Assembly: GCA_958298945.1 (NCBI GenBank)
Contig: OY282606.1
Span: 72,713,622-72,777,621, forward strand
DNA: 64,000 nucleotides
From: Atherix ibis
Taxonomy: Eukaryota > Arthropoda > Insecta > Diptera > Athericidae
Reading direction: 5' to 3'
The notes beneath the pieces are model-generated. The model was given only the letters and a program-made list of their open reading frames with translations, ran no database searches and was not told the origin of the DNA. Made by a program: the position numbers and the translations under genes. Below are positions 1 to 11,044 of this stretch, piece after piece (position 1 is the first letter of the stretch; the number at the start of each line of letters is the position of its first letter).

Positions 1-183
1 CACCTGTTTTCGTCGATGGGCAACGCGCTCGCTGAGCAGCACTTCGACTCTTACGAAAATGTCCGAAAATGGCTTGATGAGTGGTTTGCCTTGAAAGAGA
101 AGGAATTTTTTTGGCGTGGTATCCACAAACTGCCCGAGAGATGGGAAAAATGTGTAGCTAACGAGGGCAAGTACTTTGAATAA
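1..183 (+). pseudogene. mariner transposase C-terminus (partial)
   Basis: Frame 1 is open from the first base to a TAA at 181-183 (60 codons). It reads like the last part of a Mos1-type transposase: it contains LAEQHFDSYENV, then a tryptophan-rich stretch with RGIHKLPERWEKCV, and ends GKYFE. The end of this family's protein typically reads RWEKCVASDGKYFE, so the stop is in the expected place. The catalytic region (D, D, then D after 34 residues) would lie upstream, off the window. No break is visible in what remains, so the complete gene could be intact or not; this cannot be judged here. Confidence 0.9.
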
Positions 184-257
184 ATTTGTTTTTGCTTTCT
201 ATAAAAAAACACGTGTTTTTTTCACTAAAAAACAGCGTATTTAAGCTTATACACCTG
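1..257 (+). mobile_element. mariner (mauritiana-type) 3' end, cut by window start
   Basis: This is the 3' part of a mariner transposon whose 5' portion lies outside the window. It contains the transposase C-terminus and a terminal inverted repeat ending at about 257 (ttaagcttatacacctg), followed by TA. The same TIR core is found at both ends of the related element at 57027-58291. Seen: coding end, TIR and TA. Inferred: the copy was full length before being cut by the window edge. Confidence 0.9.
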
Positions 258-299
258 TATATATATATATATAAGTCGAATGCGTCTATCCATAGTTAT

Positions 300-960
300 C
301 AGCTCTATGAAACTCTATCCAGGTCCTATCTGGACAGAAGCTATGGTGACAAAAATGTACACCCGTCAGGCGGTGACAGCATAACGTCAAAGTCCACTTC
401 AAGGCTCGAGAGCATTTCGTATTATCTCATATGATGCTATCCAACAAGGAGGAAATGAAGCGATGGCGAGATGATAGTGACACTAGGATTTATCGTCTTA
501 TTGCTGACATAGCCACAAGGTCCGAAAGAGGCAACGTCTTTGGAGACCACTAAATGACGCAATTCCTTTAGGGACATGGGCGCTTCGGGATATATACGAG
601 TATGTACCGCTTTAAGAATGAATCTTGTATGACGTGCCTTAATTGTTGGTACATAATCGAGGATGCGGAACATGTCTTACTCCACTGTCCACACTTTAGC
701 GAAGAAAGCATGGAGGTGGCGAAAAAAATGATTTTGTAGGCATACTCGGGTGCGGTAGCTGAATATGCATCTCGAATAATAAAGAAGGAAAATATAATAC
801 CAAAAAAGTAGTCTGTAGTCTAATACTCCTCATGACGTAATACCTGACGTTGGTCCCATGGAGAATCATATCCCCATGGAGAAGGGGTCCCATGGAGAAG
901 GGAAGGTGGATTTAGTGGATAAAAATCTCACAGTGGATAAAAATCCAGATAGGGATCGGT
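300..960 (+). mobile_element. R1-like non-LTR retrotransposon, 3' fragment
   Basis: A degenerate 3' end of a non-LTR element. The frame from 554 to 739 reads MTQFL, stop, GHGRFG, then a Cys/His knuckle with TCLNC and EHVLLHCPHF. This is the C-terminal zinc-knuckle pattern (GHG, then CxxC, then H and C) of R1-clade ORF2. The fragment is homologous to 16760-17455: both carry the segment around 330-410 (ctatggt, then cttcaag/ctcgaga) and both end with the phrase agggatcggta, which marks the 3' terminus. The coding frame is broken by a stop, so it is inactive. Two short direct repeats (gtggataaaaatc) lie near the end at about 917-945. Confidence 0.75.
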
Positions 961-1315
961 ACTAAGTAGAGTTCTTAGCTTTGATATACTCACGATTTAA
1001 TATAGAATATTTTGCATGAATTTTGAAACTTTCAAGAACATCAAAAAATCAAAATTTTAATAAACTAAAAAGAAATGTTCGCAAAATTGTCAAATTTAGT
1101 AAATCTGCTTGAAAGCTTAGAGCTGCGCAAGTTCAGGAAGAACTTAAGACACCTATATCATAGAGTTCTGCATCTAAAATACGCCTTTTCCTTATAAAAT
1201 ATATCAAATAATTTTTTTATTTGCAACTTTTTCTTATAAAATACACCAACATAATTTTTGTTTGTAAATAATTACTTTTTGTGTTCATAATTACTTTTTA
1301 CGTACGGACTGTCCG
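961..1315. other. AT-rich spacer
   Basis: No gene, RNA or repeat could be supported. A 40-codon frame opens with ATG at 1075 and closes at 1195-1197, but frames of this size are expected by chance in such AT-rich DNA. Confidence 0.5.
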
Positions 1316-1990
1316 ATTTGGTTCAAATATGCACCAGTTTAAAGGTAATTTCATAATGTTTGTCTCAAATAAGTCCTGGTTCCTATTGCCGAAAAAATCG
1401 ACTCAGCTAATTTTATAATTTTCTCTTCATGCCAATTTCTTATCTTAATATTCTCTTGATGACAATTGGTGCCAAGTCCGTACTATAAAGTGGATGCATA
1501 AAAACTTCCCAACCAGACTCCCGGAGTTTCTGGCGAGTCACTATAGATGTGTGTGGCCTGGCATTGTCCTGATGGAACACAACACCTCTCCTGTTAGCCA
1601 ATTTTGGGCGTTTCCCATCAATCGCTAGCTTCAAACGGTCCAATTTTTGACAGTAGAGGTCCGAATTTAGTGTTTGACCATATGGAAGCAGCTCATAGTC
1701 GATGATTGCTTTCTAATTTCACCAAATGCAGAGTAAAACCGTTCTGCCCGTTAGTCCTGATTTGGCCAGGATCGTTTCCATATAATATTGTCTTATGTCA
1801 CCCATTTCTTATCCCCAGTCACTATTCGTTTAAGAAATGAGTCGATTTCGTTCCGTTTGGCCAAAGCTTCGCAAACATAGAACTTCGTTTTAAGTTCAGC
1901 TTTATGCATATGGTTTAAAATTGTTCTGTGCTCAATGATTTTAGCGACACATTTTGCTTTTATCAAAGTTTTGCTTTTACCAAAATTTTG
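1316..1990 (-). mobile_element. Mariner (cecropia-like) transposase relic
   Basis: The minus strand encodes a mariner transposase core: at 1440-1643 it reads RRGVVFHQDNARPHTS (second catalytic Asp), then the third-Asp region as YSTDLAP instead of YSPDLAP. Towards higher coordinates lie a broken GDEKW-like segment (about 1800-1830) and part of the DNA-binding half. The same lineage is present and better preserved at 25005-25870. Frameshifts, stops and missing ends make it dead. No clear TIRs were found, so the limits are those of recognisable coding similarity. Confidence 0.85.
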
Positions 1991-2244
1991 TAAAATATAC
2001 CAATTGAGAAATAAAATTTTTTTAGGTGCCTTTTTATAAAGTTATCTAGGCATTACTTCTAAAGTTATCTAGGCAATCCTCGTAGTTACCATCAATGAGC
2101 ATTCAGTATTTTTTTTCTGATTAGCAAAAGGCCAACAGTGACACAAGATATTCGAAATGTGACAGCAACACTGCCATTGGTAGACTTTTGCTAATACTGA
2201 TTTATTTTAATTCGAACAATTTTATTTTATTTTTATACATCAAT

Positions 2245-2860
2245 GTTATCCTGTTAAAAGTAGTTCCCTTGGACAGCTATAGATTGACTCGGACCCTGTT
2301 TTTGATTATATCTGGTAGTGGAAGGCTTCAACTGGAATCGTCTTCAGCTCTTTAGTTACACTCTATTGGGTATCAAGATGATTTCCTTTCAAGTTGTTTT
2401 TTAAACTTGAAGAAGAAAATACGTCACGTGGGCTTTGTGTTGGTGAAGAGAGGGGCTGAGAAACCACAAGAATACCTTTTTCCAATAAAGTTGATAGAGA
2501 TGGCTCCATGACCGAGGCATTATCATTATGGAGCATTCAAACGTCTGCAATGGTCGATCTGATGCGAACAACACTTTCTCTGAGCCTTTACAGAACGCTC
2601 TCATCATCTTCAATGTTAATCGCCAGAGTGAATTGATGTAGACGGTTTTCGATGTGGAAACTCTCCTTCAGCGAGAACTATCTTGCACTGCTTCCTATTC
2701 CGACCATCCAAAAATGCGTTGTGTCACTAAATAACTTGTGCCCTTTGGGCTCTTGATAAGGAATGTTCCTCATAACATAGGCTCATTGCAACTTTTCGAA
2801 AATCAAACTTGCAGATTCACCAAACTCCACCCAAAATTTGATGGCACAAAATTGTTCCAA
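2245..2860 (-). mobile_element. Tc1/mariner (DD34D) relic, heavily deleted
   Basis: Translating the minus strand gives an N-terminal stretch resembling the helix-turn-helix half of mariner-like transposases (about 2600-2850). It jumps directly to the catalytic end: HNDNASVMEPSL (the HDNA motif), LEKGILVV, a degenerate YSPDLAP region reading PTQSPRDVF, then LKNNLKG (about 2290-2560). The middle of the protein, including the first catalytic Asp, appears deleted. In the final third it resembles the lineage at 11045-12338. It is too decayed to place further. Confidence 0.6.
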
Positions 2861-2869
2861 ATTCAGCTG

Positions 2870-4374
2870 GTATGTAAAAATTTATTACACTAATCTATCA
2901 ATAATTACATAGTCGCAAAATCTTTTGTTATTTTTGCCAAAAAAAAATCTCATAAATTACACTATTTTTCTATTATAGGTCTTAAGATGATTCATGCACT
3001 TACATTGAAGCAATTTAAAAAAAAATTCATTTCTAAAAAATCTAGTTTCCATAGCCATCGTTATAACCACTAAAAGACATATTGTCTACCCTATCCTAAT
3101 AAATAAGTATTAGAATTTGAAAAAAAATTATATAAATGTCAAGTCTAAAATTATTGATGACTACTATGAGGTGGCCACCAAAAATAATTTGAACGAATTT
3201 AAAAATGGTACCAAATCAAGTTCATACATGCCAATAATGAGGAATTATGAAGCAAATTTGAATTTTTGGAAAAAGGCCAACAGTTTCTTATTATATAAAC
3301 ACTTACTTAAAAAATTTGGAATTTTTATCGAAACCTCTAAAAATTATCTTTTGTCGGCTGGATAGCTGACTAGCTGACATTTACAGTTTGAGATTTTCTG
3401 AAATTTTTTTTCCTAATTCATAATTTATTGTCATTTTAAGTTGTTGTACATAAAATTATTAAGAAATTTAATTCAGATAGTCTTGAATAAATTTAAAAAA
3501 TATTACAGTAAAAAACATTTGTTTTCAAAGTCTTGTCGACTATAGGCTAGTCTACAGGATTTTAGAAAAAATTAATCGCAAGCAAAAAACTAGAAAATCA
3601 ATTTTTTTCAGATTTTTATCATATTAAAAAAAGAAAAAATATTATTATAGAAATGAGAATATTTTTTAATAAGTTTAAATATAAATTTCCATAAGGAAAT
3701 ATAAATAGAATTATATTATATTATATTATAAAAAACTGCAACAGGAAATTCAATTTTCACTTTGAACTTACATATAAATATTCAGTTAATGGCATTCCAA
3801 AAAAGAGTATATTAAGCATAAGAGTATATTTTTGATTTTTATCCAAAATTAACCTTTTCATTTATTTTTTAACAAATTAAAAATGATAAGTTCATTTGGT
3901 CAGACAGAATTAAAATATAAAAAATTATAGCACTAATAATTTATTTTTAATGCAAAGAATTGAAATTCAATTTATAATTTTATGAAGACATATTTATTGA
4001 GTGCTCAACAAATAATTCAAGAATAATAATAGTAAGACAGGATAAAATTTAATTAATAAGCCTTCGGATCTAAAAAAAAAATATATACAATCTACACAGA
4101 TTCAAGTATAAATAATATTTTTATTTTAAACAAGTATTCAATAGTCCGTAAGATGAATTTTTGATAAATTTATCTGCAAATGAGAAGAGATGACGATCCA
4201 AATTTCTAAGAGATGGCGTTCTTAGTTTTTAAGAAATGAACTTTTTTGAAAGCATTTGTGCAATAAAAACAATAAAAAAAATTGTCGCGTTGTCAATAAC
4301 ATTCCTTTCTCTCTTAAGAAAAAAGGACTATTATCCTGATGTATACCTCTATATATAACAAAAGAAATCAGAAA
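2870..4374. other. AT-rich intergenic DNA
   Basis: Mostly poly-A/T-rich sequence. It includes a TATAT pentanucleotide run near 3711-3730 and one 82-codon frame at 3117-3365 whose Lys/Asn/Tyr-rich composition looks like AT bias rather than selection. I see no supportable gene. Confidence 0.5.
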
Positions 4375-5192
4375 TTAGGTTGTCAAGAAAGTAATTTCGT
4401 TGTTTCCCGACAGAGGATTTAATTGTATTTTTCCACAACCAACTTCACACTTAAGCCGCTTAATCCTATGTATTTTGACAGCTGACATGACAAGGCTTGC
4501 TTGTGACAAATTAGATTGATTTTGCACAGCAGTTTTTGGTTGATACCCTTTTAAATATAGAAAAACTAGTTTGCAACATTTCGATCCGGCAATTTCGATC
4601 TCGAAGATGCACCACGTTATGGAAGGCCTGTTGAAGCTGATGAAGACACTATAAAAGTAATATTTGATGCAAACCGGTGAATAACAACTCGTGAGATCGC
4701 TGCAAGATTAAATTTATCAAATTCGACCGTTCATGATTATTTGAAACGGCTAGATTTAATTTCTGAGCTCGACATATTGGTTCCTCATCTTTTTACGGAA
4801 AAAAATTTGTGCCGTCGCATTGACGTTTGTGATTTGCTTCTCAAACGCCAAGAAAATTATCCATTTTTGAAGCGTATCAGCACTGGAGACGAGAAATGGG
4901 TTGTCTACAATAATGTTAAGCGCAAAAGATCCTGGAGTAGAAAAGACGACCGGGTCAAAGAACTTCGATAGCCAATATTCATCAAAAAAAGATTATGCTA
5001 TCTGATTGGTGGGATTTCAAAAGAATCGATTATTTTGAGTTTCTACCGAGCAACACAACGATCAATTCTGAAGTGTACTGTCATCAGTTGGACAAATTAA
5101 ATGACTCTTAAAGAGAAGACCAATAAATAAACAATTGGGTTTCTCGGAAAGTTATTTCGTAATGAAACGAAATTATTTTCTTGACAACCCAA
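4375..5192 (+). mobile_element. Mariner (cecropia-like), internally deleted, with TIRs
   Basis: Left TIR begins TTAGGTTGTCAAGAAAGTAA at 4375. The right end is its reverse complement, finishing ...ttgacaacccaa at 5192, followed by TA. Between them a broken plus-strand frame shows a transposase N-terminal half and centre: GRPVEADEDT (4600-4660), a helix-turn-helix segment, then 4741-4971 with FLKRISTGDEKWVVY (first catalytic Asp) and VKRKRSW. The WVPHEL-type linker reads LVPHLF. The rest of the catalytic domain is missing or frameshifted. The element at 61497-62636 is a longer copy of the same family with matching TIRs. At about 820 bp it is clearly shortened from the usual 1.2-1.3 kb. Confidence 0.88.
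5135..5192. repeat. back-to-back mariner TIRs
   Basis: The right end of the preceding element holds two TIRs facing each other with only a few bases between: ttgggtttctcggaaagtta (5135 on, in left-TIR orientation) and the reverse-complement right TIR (about 5165-5192). This could fold as a short hairpin. It may be a near-total internal deletion derivative nested at the end of the element. Confidence 0.6.
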
Positions 5193-5424
5193 TACAATAA
5201 ATATTTCCTGGGTGTATGAGTTGGGATGAGTACGGTGAAAATTTTTTGAAATCGTCAACTTTAAGTTTCAGAGTAGTACAACCAGCTACAATCATAATTA
5301 GAGAACACCTGAATACTGTCGTGGCATGCTGCTCACTAGGATTGCGGGATTGACGGCGGGGCTTTCAAAGGTTGCCTTTCGTTCATAGATAGTTCCAGAA
5401 AAAGTGAATTTTACGAGGTAAAGA

Positions 5425-6049
5425 CGAGGTCTGTTCAAAAAGCATCGCGAATTTTGAATTTTCGCGGATTACGTATATTCGATTTTCGATTTTTTGTGGC
5501 GTTATATTGGTACTCATGTCTCTCACTTATACCGACAAGTTCGGCCATGTTTAGTGTTCGGTTAATTTGTGACAGCTGCTTTGCTCGTCTTCGATTTTTG
5601 CCCATTCCGAAAAATGGATCAAAGAATCTATTTCGGGAACAAGAAAAAGTCACAGGGGGGCATTATTGGGGAATACGGTGGCTGCGGTTGCAAAAGCAAC
5701 GATGCGTGAGCAGGGGCGTTTCATGATGCAAAAGCCAATTTTTGTTTGTCCACAAATCCGGGTGTTTCTCGCAGATTGCTTCGCGAAACTTGCGTATAAC
5801 TCGTAGGTAATATTCCTTATTGACCGTTCTACCCTGTGGCAAGAACTCATAATATACCACGCCACTACAATCGAAGAAAACTGTATGCAAAACCTTCACA
5901 TTCGACCGAACTTGGCGCGCTTTTTTCGGTCTTGGCTCGTGCGGCAGCAAAACTGTAAGACGAGTCAAAACACATGCAAGCAAAGTAGCTGTTAGATATA
6001 CATAGCCCGCGGAAATTCAAAATTCGCGATACTTTTTGAACAGACCTCG
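5425..6049. mobile_element. Foldback mariner derivative with two 5' ends
   Basis: Both termini carry the same extended end sequence (gaggtctgttcaaaaag, then atcgcgaattttgaatt), so it is a TIR element of about 625 bp. It is not a simple deletion copy. The left arm (5425 to about 5628) is the parental 5' end: TIR, leader and start region aaaatggatcaaagaatc. It then switches at about 5629 into the antisense of the parental transposase, running from CDFFLFPK backwards through NKEYYL, GRTVNKEYY and FFDCSGVVYYEFLPQG. It ends with another copy of the 5' leader and TIR read on the minus strand. The minus-strand fragment (5663-5983) is the transposase centre. Compare the parent-like copy at 11045-12338 and the sister at 22822-23658, which has the same junction. 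Confidence 0.85.
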
Positions 6050-6599
6050 CATATATGTAAATAATAAATAGAGAATTTTTTTTTTAAAAACCGTTAACGG
6101 CCGTTGGGAAGAAAAATAAGGAATTAGAGGCAGTGTAAAAATTGAAGAAAGTAGAAAATATGGAATAAACAAAATTAATAATAAAAAAAATTATGAGAAG
6201 AAAAGGGCTAACACACAAACAAAAATAAAAACCCATGAACCCAAAATAAGGCACAAATGAAGAAAAACCAGGAGAGGAGAATTCTTCCTTGGCCATTCAC
6301 CAAACCTCCCATGTTACTCCATTGCCGATTTTTTGTAGTACCCCTAAAATGGCTATGATGATATTTTAGATGACATTCGCTAGTGCAAATGATTAAAGTC
6401 GGCGGACCGAAAAACTCAAGATGGAAGAGGGACCTTAAATAGATATGGCCGACAAGATTACTTCATTATAACCATTAATCATCTATTTATTTACTATTAT
6501 TACTTATACCAATATTGGTTTAAAATTTTAGTGTTAGTTACTTATTTTTATTTCCTTTCTTATATTTAATTTCTATTGTAATGTAATGTGAAGTAATAT
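6050..6599. other. spacer / possible retroelement 3' UTR
   Basis: AT-rich sequence adjoining the 3' side of the antisense non-LTR element. A 70-codon minus frame (6084-6296) is phenylalanine-rich and not convincing. Part may be the 3' untranslated region of the neighbouring retroelement. Confidence 0.35.
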
Positions 6600-8760
6600 A
6601 GAGGATAGCTAGTGGCAAATAGTCTCAAACCACTACGACCAATGAGGTATATTGTGGCGAGTAACCCGAACTCAAATAATAGTAATACTAAAGCTTTTAG
6701 TGAACCTCAACATCATATTGGCAGGAAGCGCGCAAATCTCGTAGGTATAAGTAAATTCCAAAGCGATGTTTCTGGTGGGAAATGACCTCGCAATGGCATA
6801 TTAGTTATCAAAACCTTCATTCCCCAGTTTTTCGAAAAAATTTTTAGAGTAATTCATTCCCAGAGAATTATTCCAATGAGAGTTTTTAACCTTGCATTCC
6901 CAGGACTCGATAATGAACTCTAGGAAGCTCCTTAAATTATCACAGAAACCTTATGATCCAATAAAAAAAGTCTTTGCTCCCCATTTAATAAGCTTGTCTG
7001 CTAGCTCGTTACCCTAAATACCCTTATGACCTGACATCCACATCAAAGTTATATTGTTGTCTCTATTCAACTGATTTAGGACAATGAGGATTTCCTAAAC
7101 TAGCTTATATTGAATATCAAACGAGACAAGAGCTTTCAATACACTTTCAATTGTTTCCTTCTAATAGCCTCTCTATTGCAAAGATCTAAGGCATGTAATT
7201 CTGTCTGAAAAATGGATAGAGATTTTCCAAGAGCTTTAGATAGATGGTAATATGGTTCAACAACCTACACCCTAATACCCGTATCCGTTTTAGATATGTC
7301 TGTGTAAAAAACCAGGGCTCCTTTATTGAGTGATGGCCCTCGCCCCTTCCAAGTTAGATACTTTATAAGAACCACTATGAAGGAGTGATTTATTTAAGGT
7401 TTCTTCGGTATAACGTACGAGAAATAGTTGGTTTACTGGATTTCTTTTAGGTCCCATGCGACCTTAATATGTTTAATCTGGTTGCCTGGTTTAAGGGCTT
7501 TTTAATATGCAAATGCAGGTCTAAAAAACACACGAGCAGTCATAAGGCATGATCTCATAGCACCCATGCACTCCAGTCTTTGAACTTTAAGAAGGGTTGC
7601 TTGTGCAGTACCTTTTTCAACCTAAGGCTACTAGATTAGAGATGCATAAGTGATAATGGGTCTAACTATTGCTAAATATCATCACTGTTTAATTTTTGGT
7701 TGTAGATCCAAGGTTTTATCGAAGAGCTTATATCAAGCCCAGATGGCTCTAGTTAAAAATAACTTCAAGATATTTCACCTCAGTAGAGAACTCAAGTCCT
7801 GCTCCATACATCTTATCCTTGGTGAAGTTTAATGTTTTCTTTTTAGTGATTGGAACTAAAACCTTTTTGTCTGTGTTTACATTGTGAATCACCTATAGGC
7901 ATCATGTGTGCACTAGGTTTAAAGCCCTCTGCACTATATCCAAAATGGTTTATTCATGATTTCTCTGCTCATTATAACTATGTCATCAACATGACCTTGA
8001 AATTCAAGTTCAACTGCAGATAGTTTCACGAGAAGGTCATCAATGATAAATGACCAAAGTAAGGATGATAATAAACCTCCTTAACATCTCTAATAGTTAC
8101 AGAATCATTCTCCAGTATAGCTGTAATGTAGCAGCTTATTAGTATGACCAGCCAATCGTTGGTACCTCAATCCCCATGCATAAAGCCGCCATCTCTATGG
8201 AGTCAAGGAGGTGTTATCAAATGCTCCGTCTACGTCTGGGAACGCGCATAGTGTCATTTCCTTAGCAAGAAATATTTTTTCTAGTTTATAGACAAGTTCA
8301 TGCAAGATTTTTTCGGTGGATTTACCCGATTGACACGCAAACTCATTGATGTGTAGAAGGTCAATCCTCAAAATGTCACTTTTTCCATAGCTTTGAGTAG
8401 GAACAATGTTAGATTGATAGGTCTGTAGGATTTTGGCGGCAACCTGGAACGTTTTCAGCTTTGGGTATCTAAATTTTTCTGTAACTTAATCGCGAAAATA
8501 CCATCTTCCACCGGAGATTAGAAGAGTTTGAAGGATTTTATTATCTATCTGAATATATTAAGGTCAAAAATTATTCCAGAGATGCCTTCTCTGGGTCTCT
8601 TACCGTTGTGTAGGGTCGAAATAACTGGGTTCCTGTTGGATCCTATAAATACCTATCCAGGAAAATGGGTTTCTAGTAAAAGACCTAGGATATCTTCTGA
8701 GCTCTCCGTGTAGATACCATCCGAGTTTTTCAAGAGGCCTATGCCATTTTAATAATCTTT
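6600..8760 (-). mobile_element. I/R1-group non-LTR retrotransposon relic (RT + RNase H)
   Basis: Read on the minus strand, this is a degraded ORF2. The RT region lies at about 7560-8700. It includes an RT motif resembling the catalytic block A (ALCAFPDVDGAFDN, about 8230-8265; usual FLDIEGAFDN) and block C reading GHVDD in place of YADD at about 7985-8005. Downstream (about 6960-7320) is an RNase H domain, with FYTDISKTDTGI (usual YTDGSK) and later MSGHKGI and GNELADKL. RT followed by RNase H places it in the I-like group. Many stops and frameshifts are present. The plus-strand element at 28290-30860 has the same domain order. Confidence 0.75.
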
Positions 8761-9960
8761 AGCTAGGAACTTTTGTAGTTGGGCTGTGGCAAAAAAGCTC
8801 TTTCCACAGAGCTGTAACAGTTCAGTAGTACACTTTCCACCAATTCATACTTTTTGCCCCATTAAATAGCTTTCGAACTTGTTTCCTTTATTTTCCAAGT
8901 TTTCTATTCTACCAAAGCACCTTTCTCATAGCCTTTAAATTGACAACTCACCTCATAGTATGAGAACAAGAGCGATTGAAGTTGGCAGATAATACCATCT
9001 AGGTAATTAACTGCTCATACATATAGTGTTAATGAACTCCCCTCTTAATTTTAAGTTTTTTCTATATAACTCCACTATTGACTCTATCGAAGTTTTTGTG
9101 TGAAATAAGAAAAAACCAACAGACCCTCATATCGTTTGCCTACAATATTTCTATTGCAAAAATCTATTCTATTTAATTAAATTTTTTCTTTCATTTAGTT
9201 CGAATTGTGAACATTTCATTTTAAATAAACATTGCAATTTTTTTTAAATATTTTTGTCATTTACGAGTTGTACAATTTTAATCAATAAATGATTATTGTC
9301 CTCTAGGTTGGGGTTGGTTCCCCCAATCTGTAAAAATAATTATAATTGAAAAGTGTAAAAACAAAGAACACAACGGATTGAAACAACAGCCACCGATATC
9401 CTATTAAAGTACCTACCTGACATAACTACACTACAAGTCGTGTACATTACCCTCATTTTATAAAGGCAGTATCATATAATAAAATACGAAATCTTGGCAT
9501 TATGTGTAAAACAAACGGCTACCCTAGAATCCATGGTATACAAGGCTTGAAAGACTAACACTGAACATAAAATATCGCTGACTACGTCAACTTTCACTCA
9601 AATTTTTTCAGCTCACAATAGAGCAATTTTAGACAACGTCCAATTAAAACTAATCATGGTCAATGGACAAAAAGTTTGAAATCTACCAAGGCTTCTAATT
9701 CTTGTAGATTAAATTCTTTCAGTTAGGAATCCTTCGTAAACTATTGCCATTTGTAATTTGTATAAACACACTAATGAGTAATTTGTATGATTTTACATCA
9801 CTTATAAAATGATTAAACTAAATTATATATTTAATATCGCCACCTTAAATACATATCTTATATAGCTTATCGTAAAAGCGAACTAATAATTTGTCGATCA
9901 GTCGACTATGATCAAATATTTTAAAATAAAATATTAAAGAGTATATTAATACTATAATTA
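8761..9960. other. AT-rich DNA, no assignable feature
   Basis: The segment 9360-9700 is less AT-rich and may be an old repeat, but no translation gave a recognisable motif. The rest shows nothing specific. Confidence 0.4.
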
Positions 9961-9967
9961 TTAGTAT

Positions 9968-10125
9968 GTCAAATCATGCCTCCGGGTCTTGCGGTTGTAA
10001 GCTTTGAGATGGTCGTTGTAGCGACTATGCAACAACAACTCTGTTCACCACAATTAATAACGCTGCTGTGTTATTACGTATGATTTTGCGTTGGCGTTGA
10101 GATCACCAATAAGTAAAAGAAAATA
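9968..10125 (-). other. GC-richer patch, possible endonuclease relic
   Basis: A compositional island in AT-rich DNA. On the minus strand it reads NYFLLLIGDLNANAKSY, resembling the GDFNA motif of the apurinic-type endonuclease of non-LTR elements, and then breaks. A plus-strand frame starting MPPGLAVVSFEMVV is also open. The endonuclease idea rests on one motif only. Confidence 0.25.
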
Positions 10126-10439
10126 ATTTGCCAATTGCCGAAAATGTTTATGTTAATTTTTTGATACATAAATTAGTAATAAGCAAGAAGAAAGAATATT
10201 GATTTTAATTTCACCGCATTTGCCAATTATTTCTGCCACCAAAATTCTATGACATTGATAAATAATATATTGATTGCTTTAAAGTCCCTTATCTGTTTTT
10301 AAAAATAAATATTCACAAATATAAGTAATATTTTCAGATCTTTAAAACTTGCAAATGTTAAATATTTGGATCCTATGATCGTGCAAGACGATAGGCAAAA
10401 AATAGAAGGGTTCCATATAGATCGCTTGTCTGCATTTTA

Positions 10440-10990
10440 TTCTATATTAGAAAATTAATTTTTGTGCTGGTACAATTAATTTTTTTACGAACAAATTCGT
10501 TGGTCCTGATAGTATCTTCCCCAAACTTCTAAACAGATATTCTTCCATGCAGATAGTTGGTAAAAGCATTTGTTCAATATGTCCCCAAAAAAGGCGAGAC
10601 TTCTTCTTCCTCCTATTACCAATCTATTACACTAACGTCCTTTTTTTCTTAAGTCATAATTAACGCTGATAAACCAACAGCTTATCAAATATTTTAAATT
10701 AAGAGCTCGCAAATATCTTCAATTAAGAAATCAATCTTCAATTGATTACTATCAATATGGTTATCTGATGGCATTTTTAACCGATAAGTAGAATCACACT
10801 CCCACTTAATATTTCAAAGATATTTGACAGTTTCGCATCAAGCTCTTTTGTTGAAAATTTGTGTATATGGTTCCCACGATTTTCTCCTTAAATAGATTAG
10901 AAAATATTTTTCAAGCCGTAAAATTTTTGTTGTTTTGGATATCTACAAATCTCTACAATTCAGTAAATAAAAGCTGGTATATCCCAGGAT
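10440..10990 (+). mobile_element. CR1/I-like reverse transcriptase fragment
   Basis: The plus strand, with frame changes, reads NKFVGPDSIFPKLL (usual GPDgIP..lLK). It continues with VPKKGETSSSSYYQSITL (usual PKKGd.s..nYRPIsL) and later FLTDK (usual sFLtdR). These are successive conserved blocks at the start of a non-LTR reverse transcriptase. Stops are frequent and no ends were identified, so this is an inactive internal fragment. The order of the blocks is right, which raises confidence that it is RT, but the clade is uncertain. Confidence 0.55.
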
Positions 10991-11044
10991 TCTGTTATCT
11001 CCAGATCGTTTTGTTATTTTCATAAATAGTTTTATTAGCATGTA

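Noticed and set aside
1075..1197. 40-codon ATG-started frame on the plus strand
   Set aside because: Amphipathic and intriguing, but frames of this length are expected many times by chance at this base composition, and no splice or conservation evidence is available.
2979..3073. Possible terminal exon after a good acceptor-like site (tttttctattatag)
   Set aside because: Only 30 codons, Lys/Ser-rich, and no partner exon upstream could be chained in phase.
3117..3365. 82-codon open frame
   Set aside because: Lys/Asn/Tyr-rich composition follows AT bias; no motif.
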